Source: Sphingobium lactosutens (GTDB taxonomy: Bacteria > Pseudomonadota > Alphaproteobacteria > Sphingomonadales > Sphingomonadaceae). Taken from it: DNA of 64,000 nucleotides. Each line of letters begins with the position of its first letter. The first letter of the stretch is position 1. The notes under the pieces were generated by a model. That model did not search any database and was not told the DNA's origin. It saw only the letters and a list, made by a program, of their open reading frames with translations. The stretch lies in the NCBI RefSeq assembly GCF_013393185.1, contig NZ_QJQX01000052.1, forward strand, positions 62,001 to 126,000, given 5' to 3'. Shown here one piece after another: positions 26,885 through 36,959 of the stretch. The position numbers and the translations under genes are program-made.

Positions 26885-27580
26885 TCACAAAAGCAATATT
26901 TTCCCGGATGCGATCGGCGCGGAGCTGGGCGCGGGGTGCGGCGCCCCATGCTGCGGCTCCATCGTGATTGCCAGAGTGGCGCCCTCGATCAGCAACCGGC
27001 GCTGTTCGGCCGATAGTGGCACCAACGCCTGACCTTCGCGCGGGATCAGGCCCAGCGACACCGGCGCGCCGCCGTCAGGAATCACCCAGAGTTCCGGGAC
27101 TAGCCTTGTTGCCGGCACGGCGGCCACGATGCGAAGCCGGATATCAGCCGCCTGCGGGTCGTAGCGGGCGACGACGACTGGCCCGTCCGCTTTGCCGGCC
27201 ATCTGCGCGACGGCCGTCGGCGCAGGCACCGACTCAAGCACCGGCTGACGCATGACCAGCATGATGGCCAGGACCGTCGCGACAGCGCCGCTCATCAGCG
27301 CTCCCGCGCGCCACCGCGAAAGTCGGGCCCTTAGACGAACTGTCGGGTCGGCGATCCGCGCCGCGACTGCGTCCCACACGGCATCATGCGGAGCGACGTC
27401 GTACCATGCGCCGTGGAGCGGCGCCAGCCGCGTTTCCCAGTCCTGCACCAGGCGCGCGAACGCTGGATCAGACAATCGCAGCCGCAATGCCGCCGTCCGC
27501 TCCGCACCCGCCAGAACGCCAAGAGCGAGTTCTGCCGCCAGCGCGTCGCGCTCTTCCTCTGGAGTCAGGGGATCAGTCAT
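26885..27580 (-). CDS. Anti-sigma factor, RskA type
   Basis: The 231-residue protein has a cytoplasmic N-terminal sigma-binding part (residues 1-95, ALAAELALGVLAGAERTAAL), one transmembrane helix (LMSGAVATVLAIMLVM) and a periplasmic C-terminal RskA domain (PELWVIPDGGAPVSLGLIP). It holds the ECF sigma factor inactive at the membrane until a signal causes its degradation. Its ATG overlaps the end of the sigma gene by eight bases (ATGACTGA), so the two proteins are made in step. Confidence 0.92.
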   Translation of the reverse strand: MTDPLTPEEERDALAAELALGVLAGAERTAALRLRLSDPAFARLVQDWETRLAPLHGAWYDVAPHDAVWDAVAARIADPTVRLRARLSRWRAGALMSGAVATVLAIMLVMRQPVLESVPAPTAVAQMAGKADGPVVVARYDPQAADIRLRIVAAVPATRLVPELWVIPDGGAPVSLGLIPREGQALVPLSAEQRRLLIEGATLAITMEPQHGAPHPAPSSAPIASGKILLL

Positions 27581-28136
27581 CGCTCAGACACGCTTTTAAC
27601 CGCAGCAGCCCGCGCCGGATCAGACTTTTCATCGTAGCCAGCGGCATTGCCGCTCTTTCGGCCAGTTCGGCATAGGTCAGCCCGTCGAAAAAGGCCGCCC
27701 GGATCGACTTGCCGGTGCGGTCGTCGAGCTGTTCCAGGCAGTCGAACACACGCGCCTGGTCTTGCCGGGCCATCATCACTTCGTCGGCGCGGGGCTGCAC
27801 ATCGGCGACCTGGGATGCGGCGTCCTCCGGCAGCAGAAGCGTTCGGCCCGTCATTCTCCGCCAGTCGATCGCGCTGTTGCGGGCGATCGTGCATAGCCAG
27901 GTGACAGGGCTGGCACGCCCGGCATCGAACCGGGCTGCCCTGTTCCAGACCTTGATATAAACATCCTGCAAGATGTCCTCCGCGCTCTCCCTGTCACCCG
28001 AGATACGCAGGCAGATTCCAAATAGTTTCGCACATGTCAGCTCATAGACCTGTCGCAGGGCAATCTGATCGTGCCTTGCCACGCCGGACAGCGCGACGAT
28101 GAGCCGTTCGCGGGCCTGTTCGGCCTCGTCTTTCAT
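27573..28136 (-). CDS. ECF sigma factor (SigK-like)
   Basis: This 187-residue protein has sigma region 2 (AEDILQDVYIKVWNRAARFD, WLCTIARNSAIDWRR) and region 4 (YAELAERAAMPLATMKSLIRRG) with a linker of about 60 residues. The ATG at 28136 has AGAGGA seven bases upstream and gives a typical ECF length. It forms a unit with its anti-sigma factor and a fasciclin gene. A 9-bp inverted repeat lies about 60 bases upstream and may contribute to its control. Confidence 0.92.
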   Translation of the reverse strand: MKDEAEQARERLIVALSGVARHDQIALRQVYELTCAKLFGICLRISGDRESAEDILQDVYIKVWNRAARFDAGRASPVTWLCTIARNSAIDWRRMTGRTLLLPEDAASQVADVQPRADEVMMARQDQARVFDCLEQLDDRTGKSIRAAFFDGLTYAELAERAAMPLATMKSLIRRGLLRLKACLSDD

Positions 28137-28193
28137 CCAGCTATCCTCTTGCGCTCGAACCTCAATGGCCGACATGCCCCCATTAGAATCATG

Positions 28194-28224
28194 GCCATAT
28201 GACATGCCAGATTTATCATATGGC
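28194..28224. promoter_or_regulatory. Inverted repeat upstream of the sigma gene
   Basis: GCCATATGA (28194-28202) and its exact inverse TCATATGGC (28216-28224) flank 13 bases. The position, 58 bases before the sigma start codon, would suit an operator. The function is inferred from position only. Confidence 0.35.
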
Positions 28225-28413
28225 AGGCGATGGATATCGGTAACGCGCGGACCCGCTTTTCGGGTTCCAGCGGTGATGTCGATCCACATCCGTTCTTCAA
28301 ACTTCATCCATGATAGTCGGGCGCAGCAGTGGCCAAAGCGGCTTTTCGCGCGTTGGGCAAGAAGAAGAGGCAAAATGTTGTTGCCTTGGTTTCCAGCAGC
28401 AAGGGTGCAGGCC

Positions 28414-28518
28414 ATGGCTGACCAGGCAAAGGACGCGATCGCGCTTCTCAAGGAGGATCATCGCAGACAAAGCGGACCAACCGCACCTGGTAACGCAGAA
28501 CCGGCGGCTGGATGGTGA
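28414..28518 (+). pseudogene. 5' stub of a hemerythrin-domain gene
   Basis: The frame starts MADQAKDAIALLKEDHR, which matches the conserved beginning of bacterial hemerythrin-domain proteins. After that residue the sequence becomes unrelated (RQSGPTAPGNAEPAAGW) and stops, so at least 120 residues of the four-helix bundle are missing. It is most simply a gene cut by a deletion or insertion at about 28460. Confidence 0.5.
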
Positions 28519-28908
28519 TTATGGGTCGATCAGGCTTTGAGCGTTTCTACTTTTGGCGAATTCAGCAGCGCAAGGGCAAGAGCTTTAGGCTCCTGTGAGG
28601 GGTTTCTGGTAGGCGTGGCGCACGAAATGGCGAGTTATAAGGAATAGAATCGACAAGGCTGCCGGTGCAAGAACGAAAAATTGGGATGGGAATGACTGGA
28701 ACGGCTCGACAGATGCTCACCCCGGTTGTTTGGTGAGCATGGGTTCCAGGCCAAGTGCGCTGCCGCGAGACGCACCCCGGATGCAGAGTCGAATGAATCA
28801 TCGGCCTGCATAGATTTTATTAGCTCAGATTATAACGGCATGCATATTTTGATGGCTAATTACTAAGAGAGCCTTGCGCTAATTTCCTTCCAAACGCGGG
28901 AGGAAAAC
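28519..28908. other. Non-coding stretch with one hairpin
   Basis: No gene is seen. A 9-bp perfect hairpin (28713-28721 with 28732-28740) lies in the middle. The last 60 bases are AT-rich and probably hold the promoter of the hydrolase operon that starts at 28909. Confidence 0.4.
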
Positions 28909-30003
28909 ATGTCGCGACGCCCGTCCTTGTTGTCAGTGATCCCGTTGATCGGCGGGCTGGCGCTATCGCCTGTTTTGGGCGCCGAGACCAAGCAGCCGCA
29001 TCTCGTTATTGCCGAACAGGGCAGTTTCACCGCTGGTGGAACCATTAGCAAAACGCCTGGGACATACGCCAATAATGCGCCGACCGCGCAAGGCCAGAGC
29101 CTGCACGGCGACCATCTCTATGCCTTCTATCAAACTCCGGAGAGACCACGCGATTTGCCGATCGTGATGCTTCATGGCGCTTATCAATCTGGCCGCAGCT
29201 GGGAAACGACGCCCGATGGTCGAGAAGGATTCCAGACAATCTTCCTGCGCCGCCACTTCACAACCTATGTCGTTGACCAGCCGCGTCGCGGGCGCGCCGG
29301 TAATGGCACAGTCGCTACGACCATCGACCCAGTACCCAACGACCAGCTCTTCTTCGATCAGTTCCGGCTCGGCGCCTGGCCCAAATTCTTCGACGGCGTG
29401 CAGTTCGATCGCAGCCCTCAGGCGCTGGATCAATTCCTGCGATCGGTGACGCCCAATACCGGCCCCTATGACGCCAGAGTGATTGCGAGCGCAATGACTG
29501 AGCTGCTGGAACAGACTGGGCCGGCGATCCTCTTCGTCCACTCCCAGGGCGGCGAGCCAGGCTGGTTGACGGCGATCCAGAGTGCGAACGTCAAGGCGGT
29601 GGTCGCCTTCGAACCGGGCAGCGGCTTCGTCTTCCCCAAGGGCGAGGCGCCGGCGGACATGCCCAGCGCTGCCGGCACGCTCAAACCGGTGGAGATCGCG
29701 GCAAACGACTTCGCCAAGCTGACGCGAATGCCGATCGTCATCTATTATGGCGACAATATCCCGGCAACGCCGACCGACGAGCGCGGCAAGGACAATTGGC
29801 GCGTTCGTCTGGCAATGGCGAAACTCTGGATCGCGGCTGTCAACCGCCATGGCGGTGATGCCCGGCTCGTGCATCTCCCGCAAATCGGTATCCGTGGGAA
29901 CACCCACTTCATGATGTCCGATCTCAACAATCTTGAAGTCGCCGACCAGGTGTCGCGCTTCCTCGCAGAGAAGCATCTCGATCGAACCAAGGCCCAGAAA
30001 TGA
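28909..30003 (+). CDS. Exported alpha/beta-hydrolase
   Basis: The 364-residue protein has a signal peptide (SVIPLIGGLALSPVLGAET region), an oxyanion strand IVMLHGAYQSGRSWE, a nucleophile elbow LFVHSQGGEPGW (Ser flanked as HSQGG instead of the classical GxSxG) and a late acidic segment VIYYGDNIP. The final His may be in GNTHFMMSD. A GGAGG site precedes the ATG. It overlaps the next hydrolase gene by four bases (ATGA) and heads a four-gene run. The substrate is unknown; an ester or lactone is likely given the neighbours. Confidence 0.8.
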   Translation: MSRRPSLLSVIPLIGGLALSPVLGAETKQPHLVIAEQGSFTAGGTISKTPGTYANNAPTAQGQSLHGDHLYAFYQTPERPRDLPIVMLHGAYQSGRSWETTPDGREGFQTIFLRRHFTTYVVDQPRRGRAGNGTVATTIDPVPNDQLFFDQFRLGAWPKFFDGVQFDRSPQALDQFLRSVTPNTGPYDARVIASAMTELLEQTGPAILFVHSQGGEPGWLTAIQSANVKAVVAFEPGSGFVFPKGEAPADMPSAAGTLKPVEIAANDFAKLTRMPIVIYYGDNIPATPTDERGKDNWRVRLAMAKLWIAAVNRHGGDARLVHLPQIGIRGNTHFMMSDLNNLEVADQVSRFLAEKHLDRTKAQK

Positions 30004-31115
30004 CCAATCCACTATTTCATCACAACAGGCGCGAATTCCTTGAAAGCTCCGCGCTGATCCTTGCAGCCGCAATGACAGGAGCATCCTCCATGAGCAAGGC
30101 AAACACGTCCCCGGTGGCAACTCCGCTGGATTTCAGGAACAACCTGTTCACCCTCGTCTATGAGGGCGCGCTGACGAAGAACGAGCCAGACAAGGTCAAT
30201 ATTCATCCCGTTACCTACACGCTGAACGGCCTTGATATCACCGCCAATGTCTACACGCCCGCAGGCTATGAACCCGGCAAATCCTATCCGGCCATTGTCG
30301 TGGCGCACCCCAATGGCGGGGTGAAAGAGCAGACGGCTGGCCTTTACGCCCAGCATCTGGCCGACTCCGGCTTCATCACCATCGCCATGGATGCAGCCTA
30401 TCAGGGCGGCAGTGGCGGCATGCCGCGCAGTGTCGACAAGCCGATGTTCCGGATCGAGGATATCCATGGCGCGGCCGATTTCATCGCGCGTTTTCCCGGT
30501 GTCGATGCTTCCCGTCTGGGGCTTTACGGCATTTGTGGCGGGGGCGGCTATGCACTGGCCGCAGCCAAGACCGACAAGCGCTTCAAGGCGGTCGCGACCT
30601 TGAGCATGTTCAATTCCGGCCGCGTGCGGCGCAACGGCTTTCAGGATAGTCAGATGGCCACCATCCAGGAGCGCCTCAATCAGGCTTCGGCGGCACGCGC
30701 GCAGGAGGCTGCGGGCAGGACAATCGCCTATTCGGGGGACGCCGACCTGACCGATGCACAGATCGCGGCACTGCCGTTCGACCTCTATCGTGAAGGCTAT
30801 CATTATTATTGGCGTACCAATGCGCATCCCGGCTCGACGTTCCGATACACTACCAGCAGTCTAATGGACCTGATGCGCTGGGACGCGACCGATGAGATCG
30901 CTTTGATCGACGTGCCGCTCCTGATGATCGCGGGCAGCGCGGCAGATACGCTCTACATGAGCAAGGATGCCTTTGCCAAAGCCACCGGCACAAACGACAA
31001 GACATTTTTCAAGATCGAAGGCGCGCGCCACATCGAAACCTATTGGGTTCCCGACTATGTCGCGGCGGCGCTGGGCCAGTTGACGCCCTTCTTCGCTCGC
31101 ACGCTCAAGGCCTGA
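30000..31115 (+). CDS. Alpha/beta-hydrolase with cysteine nucleophile and Tat-like signal
   Basis: This 371-residue protein begins with a twin-arginine motif (NRREFLESSALILAAAM). The nucleophile elbow reads GLYGICGGGGYA, placing Cys179 where serine is usual, as in dienelactone hydrolases. VAHPNGG supplies the oxyanion region and ARHIETYW the probable catalytic His, with Asp in IAGSAADTLY. It belongs near the COG1073 group. It is translationally coupled to the preceding hydrolase, and both may act in the periplasm on the same compound. The reaction cannot be named from sequence. Confidence 0.8.
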   Translation: MTNPLFHHNRREFLESSALILAAAMTGASSMSKANTSPVATPLDFRNNLFTLVYEGALTKNEPDKVNIHPVTYTLNGLDITANVYTPAGYEPGKSYPAIVVAHPNGGVKEQTAGLYAQHLADSGFITIAMDAAYQGGSGGMPRSVDKPMFRIEDIHGAADFIARFPGVDASRLGLYGICGGGGYALAAAKTDKRFKAVATLSMFNSGRVRRNGFQDSQMATIQERLNQASAARAQEAAGRTIAYSGDADLTDAQIAALPFDLYREGYHYYWRTNAHPGSTFRYTTSSLMDLMRWDATDEIALIDVPLLMIAGSAADTLYMSKDAFAKATGTNDKTFFKIEGARHIETYWVPDYVAAALGQLTPFFARTLKA

Positions 31116-31173
31116 ACCGCCGCCACGCTGCGCTTGGCAGTCGTGATGTACCTCGCCCCAGGAGAAGAATGCC

Positions 31174-31602
31174 ATGATATTTAACAGCCCCAGCCTGTGG
31201 ATCGGAGCAAGCCTGATGCTGGCTTCAGCCGTCCCTATGATGGCGCAAACTAAGGCAGCGGGCGACGCGGGAGCCCTTCCGCCGTCGCGCGCGCAACAAT
31301 TGATGGGTGACGTCGCGCCCAAGCTTGCAGAACTGACCGACGAGGTCTTGCTGGGCGATGTGTGGGAACGGCCGGGCCTTGCAAAACGCGACCGTAGCCT
31401 CATCACGGTGGCGGCGCTGATCGCGCTGAACCGGCCCGAGCAGTTGCGATCTCATATGGAATTGGCGCGCCGCAATGGCATCACCGAAGATGAAATGGTC
31501 GAGGCGATCACGCAGCTCGCCTTCTATGCGGGTTGGCCTAATGCCATTAACGCGGTCGGCGTTGCCCGCACGGTCTTTCACCCAGAGGGCGATGGCAAGT
31601 GA
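31174..31602 (+). CDS. Exported carboxymuconolactone-decarboxylase-family protein
   Basis: The 142-residue product has a signal peptide ending PMMAQ and then a complete CMD domain with ERPGLAKRDRSLITVAALIA, LRSHMELARRNGITEDEMVE and AFYAGWPNAINAV. PcaC-type enzymes are cytoplasmic, so a signal peptide is unusual; related exported proteins occur beside cupins and hydrolases. There is no CxxC motif of the AhpD kind. Its stop codon overlaps the GTG start of the cupin gene (GTGA), indicating joint translation. Confidence 0.85.
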   Translation: MIFNSPSLWIGASLMLASAVPMMAQTKAAGDAGALPPSRAQQLMGDVAPKLAELTDEVLLGDVWERPGLAKRDRSLITVAALIALNRPEQLRSHMELARRNGITEDEMVEAITQLAFYAGWPNAINAVGVARTVFHPEGDGK

Positions 31603-32111
31603 TACGCCAGACGAGCAAAACGATCCTGGGGCTTGGACTGGCTTACCTGGCGGCTTCTGCAATGGCGGAAGAAAGGCCAACCGGATCGCCGGTCCTGTCG
31701 GTCATTCGTCAGGGCAGTACAGCCAGGATTGAAGGTGCGCCCGAGAACTTCAAAGGGATCGCTCATGTCGAAGGTCGCTTCCAACAGGAGGCACCGGCAC
31801 GGATCGGCGGCGCTACCGTGACGTTCGAACCCGGTGCCCACACGGCATGGCATACGCATCCGCTTGGCCAGACGCTGGTCATCATGAGCGGTCACGGTCT
31901 TGTTCAGCAGTGGGGAAGCCCGGCCGAGCAGTTCGGACCGGGTGATGTCGTCTGGATCCCAGCGGGCGTGAAACATTGGCACGGTGCCGGGCCGCTTGAG
32001 CGCATGACACATGTCGCCCTGGCCGAGCGCCTGGACGGCCTATCTGTCAACTGGATGGAGCTGGTCAGCGATGCAGACTATTCCCGTGCGGCTCGCGCTC
32101 AGCCGCGATAG
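31599..32111 (+). CDS. Exported cupin-domain protein
   Basis: The 170-residue protein has a signal peptide ([20 protein letters not shown]) and one cupin barrel with the metal motif [15 protein letters not shown] (two His and downstream Gln) and the second motif [12 protein letters not shown]. It resembles the cupin type annotated as mandelonitrile-lyase-like or quercetin-dioxygenase-like. It starts with GTG inside the stop codon of the CMD gene. The last 13 bases overlap the 3' end of the convergent LysR gene. Together with two hydrolases and the CMD protein it appears to form a periplasmic conversion pathway. Confidence 0.85.
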   Translation: MIRQTSKTILGLGLAYLAASAMAEERPTGSPVLSVIRQGSTARIEGAPENFKGIAHVEGRFQQEAPARIGGATVTFEPGAHTAWHTHPLGQTLVIMSGHGLVQQWGSPAEQFGPGDVVWIPAGVKHWHGAGPLERMTHVALAERLDGLSVNWMELVSDADYSRAARAQPR

Positions 32112-32992
32112 CGCAGGGTTTCGACCAGCAGCGCGAAAGCCGGCGAGGCGTGGCGCCGACTGGGGTAATAGAGATGATAGCCGGGGAAAGGTCCGCACCA
32201 GTCCTCCAGCACTCGAACCAGCCGGCCATCCGCGATATGGGGCAGAACCTGGTCCTCCGGCAGATAGGCCAGACCCAGGCCATCCAGCGCTGAACTAAGC
32301 CGCAGGCCGATATTGTTGAACACCAATTGCCCCTCGACACGGACATTGACTTCATGCCCGTCCTTGTCGAGATCCCAGGGAAAGATACCGCCATAGGTCG
32401 GCAGACGGATGCCGATGCAATTATGGCCGGTCAGATCCTGCGGCACGTGCGGGGCCGGGTGGCGGACGAAATAGTCGGGGGAACCCACGACCGCCATGCG
32501 CAGGTCCGGACCGATCCGGACCGCAATCATGTCCTTGGCTACTTGGTCGCCCAGGCGCACGCCCGCGTCATAGCCCTGGGCAACGATATCTGTCAGACCA
32601 TAATCGACGATGATCTCGACGCGAATGTCGGGATTGTCGGGCAGCAGCCTGCGCAAGGCCGGCTGCAGGATCGAGATGGCGGGATGTTCGCCGCTATTGA
32701 TCCGAATCGTGCCCGATGGCTTGTCGCGCAACTGGCTGAGCGCGGCGAGTTCCTGCGCGATTTCCTCGAAACGCGGCGCCAGCGTGTCGAACAGTCGGTG
32801 GCCTGCCTCGGTCGGCGATACGCTGCGGGTCGTGCGGGCGAGCAGTCGCAGGCCCAGCCGTTCCTCCAGCCCTCGGATGGTCTGGCTGAGCGCCGATTGC
32901 GAAACGCCCAGCTTGGCCGCCGCACGGGTGAAGCTGCGCTCGCGCGCAACCATCACGAAGGCCGAAAGCTCGTTATAATTCTCGCCCGCCAT
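32099..32992 (-). CDS. LysR-family transcriptional regulator
   Basis: This 297-residue protein has the N-terminal winged HTH (FTRAAAKLGVSQSALSQTIR, LEERLGLRLLARTTRSVSPT) and a C-terminal effector domain of about 200 residues. It converges with the cupin gene and is divergent from the MFS exporter gene, separated by 143 bases with a 7-bp inverted repeat. By position it may control the exporter/reductase genes to the right and the hydrolase set to the left. Confidence 0.92.
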   Translation of the reverse strand: MAGENYNELSAFVMVARERSFTRAAAKLGVSQSALSQTIRGLEERLGLRLLARTTRSVSPTEAGHRLFDTLAPRFEEIAQELAALSQLRDKPSGTIRINSGEHPAISILQPALRRLLPDNPDIRVEIIVDYGLTDIVAQGYDAGVRLGDQVAKDMIAVRIGPDLRMAVVGSPDYFVRHPAPHVPQDLTGHNCIGIRLPTYGGIFPWDLDKDGHEVNVRVEGQLVFNNIGLRLSSALDGLGLAYLPEDQVLPHIADGRLVRVLEDWCGPFPGYHLYYPSRRHASPAFALLVETLRYRG

Positions 32993-32994
32993 TG

Positions 32995-33036
32995 ATTAGA
33001 CTACCTTATAGCGACATGCTGATTATGGCGTCTAAT
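32995..33036. promoter_or_regulatory. Inverted repeat between LysR gene and exporter gene
   Basis: ATTAGAC (32995-33001) and its inverse GTCTAAT (33030-33036) lie in the divergent promoter region, just upstream of the LysR start. Such a site could bind the regulator. Spacing is longer than the classical T-N11-A box. Confidence 0.3.
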
Positions 33037-33135
33037 CGCATTCCACTTCCCAGGCTATATCCTCGGCATCGATTTCCTGCGCTGCCTGAGCCGGGTTTGC
33101 CGGCAGCCTGACCAGAACTTCGGAAAGCCCCAGCG

Positions 33136-35441
<2,306 letters not shown>

Positions 35442-35454
35442 CAGGGGCAGCGCA

Positions 35455-35550
35455 TATGGCAGACCAAATCGCATCAGGACATGTGAGCCGGCGCGGCCTG
35501 ATGGGCACAGTTAAAGCGCGGCGCTGCCATTCGATATGGAGCGATCCGTA
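35455..35550 (+). pseudogene. Truncated start of a Tat-exported protein gene
   Basis: Fourteen bases after the reductase gene, an ATG begins MADQIASGHVSRRGLMGT, a typical twin-arginine leader. The hydrophobic stretch that should follow is absent; the frame runs on as VKARRCHSIWSDP and stops while overlapping the 3' end of a convergent MFS gene. It looks like a gene cut at about 35510. It may mark the right-hand edge of the acquired region. Confidence 0.4.
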
Positions 35551-36743
35551 ATGAATGACGATCTTTGTACGGGATCATGATTTCGGCGCCAGATGGGCCA
35601 GCCGACCATGCTGGCCGCCAGCGCCGCGCCGAGGAAGATCAGCATCATTTCCGGCCCGGCGTGCAGTGCGTTGAAGGCGGCGGGCGGGCCGAACAGGACG
35701 CCGAGCAGGGTGATCTGGGTGATCAACCCGCTTGTCGCGCCGGTCGTCTGCGGCGATGGCGTGACGGCAGGGAGCAGCGCCCACATGCCGACCAATATGC
35801 CAAGGCCGAACATCAAAGCGCAGTTCATCAGGATGGCGAGCGCCAGGTTGGTCGGGGCAAGCACAAGGCCCAAGCCCGCCGCGCCGCACAGCAGCACCGC
35901 GCCAAAGCCCATCTGCCATGGCTTCAACCCGCGATTGTAGAGCAGGCCGAAGGAAAAGGCGCCGACCATGTTGCAGATCATGGCGAGGGCGTTGAAGCTA
36001 TGGACCTGCGCTTCGCTCGCGCCGATGCCGCTGGCGAGCAGGCGAGGCAGCGTGGCGACGAAGCCGGTCTGGAGGAAGGCCGCCGCGGCGAAGGACGCGC
36101 CCAACGCATAGGGCCAGGGGCTGCGTAGGACCAGGCCGATCCCGTCGAGACGCGACCGGGTCGGCTCTTCGGCGGGTCGGCCGGGCAGCCGCACGAGCGC
36201 GAGAAGCGTCAGCAGGGCGACGCCGCCGCCATGGAGCAGGAACACGGTCCGCCAGCCCGCGCCATGGCCGACGACCGCGCCATAGAGCGATGCGACGACG
36301 AAGCTGGCCGGGATGACCGTCGACCAGAGCGCGAGCGCGGCGATGCGGGCGCGACCGCTGGTGAGCCGGGAGATCATCGTCACGGCCGCCACGACCATGC
36401 AGACATAGCCCAGGCCCGCCGTGACGCGCCATCCCAATAGCAGGTCCATGGACGTTGATGTCACGACGCCGCCGTCGCCCAACAGCACCAGCAGGCTGCC
36501 GAGGATCATCATGCGGCGGTCGCCGAAGCGGTCGACCAGCCATCCCACCGCGAGCGAGGCCACGGCCGCAGCCAGCGCCGGGATCGACATGACCCAACCG
36601 ATGGTGGCGGGGGAGGGCGGGTGGAACTCGCGCGCGATGCCGCCAAGCGCAGGCAGCGCGGCGCTCACCACCATCATGCCGAAGACGCCGATCAGATAGA
36701 TCAAAATGATGTGCGGCCACGGCGCACGGACGGCATCCGACAT
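35511..36743 (-). CDS. MFS transporter
   Basis: This 410-residue protein has twelve hydrophobic helices with the loop motif GWLVDRFGDRRMM and a RxxxGxG-like stretch near helix 4. It resembles CynX/NarK-distant or general drug MFS proteins; the substrate is unknown. The last 20 residues (FITDRSISNGSAAL) look unlike the rest and may result from a junction that supplied a new stop codon. The gene is divergent from a second MFS gene. Confidence 0.85.
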   Translation of the reverse strand: MSDAVRAPWPHIILIYLIGVFGMMVVSAALPALGGIAREFHPPSPATIGWVMSIPALAAAVASLAVGWLVDRFGDRRMMILGSLLVLLGDGGVVTSTSMDLLLGWRVTAGLGYVCMVVAAVTMISRLTSGRARIAALALWSTVIPASFVVASLYGAVVGHGAGWRTVFLLHGGGVALLTLLALVRLPGRPAEEPTRSRLDGIGLVLRSPWPYALGASFAAAAFLQTGFVATLPRLLASGIGASEAQVHSFNALAMICNMVGAFSFGLLYNRGLKPWQMGFGAVLLCGAAGLGLVLAPTNLALAILMNCALMFGLGILVGMWALLPAVTPSPQTTGATSGLITQITLLGVLFGPPAAFNALHAGPEMMLIFLGAALAASMVGWPIWRRNHDPVQRSSFITDRSISNGSAAL

Positions 36744-36959
36744 GCAAGCTCCTCCCTTTTCCTGTTCTGCCCAGTTTTTGCTGTGTCTCTTGTCGACCAG
36801 CGGGCATGTCGGCGCAACCGGAGGTGCGACACTTCAGTGTTGCGGATCATGCATCAATGCCCGGCTTGCGGAGCGGACCGGCATTTGACAGGCTTAGGTT
36901 TGAAAGAAGCTGCGGACGGCGGGAACGGCGCGGCACTGATCCCAGACATTCGGAGAAAA

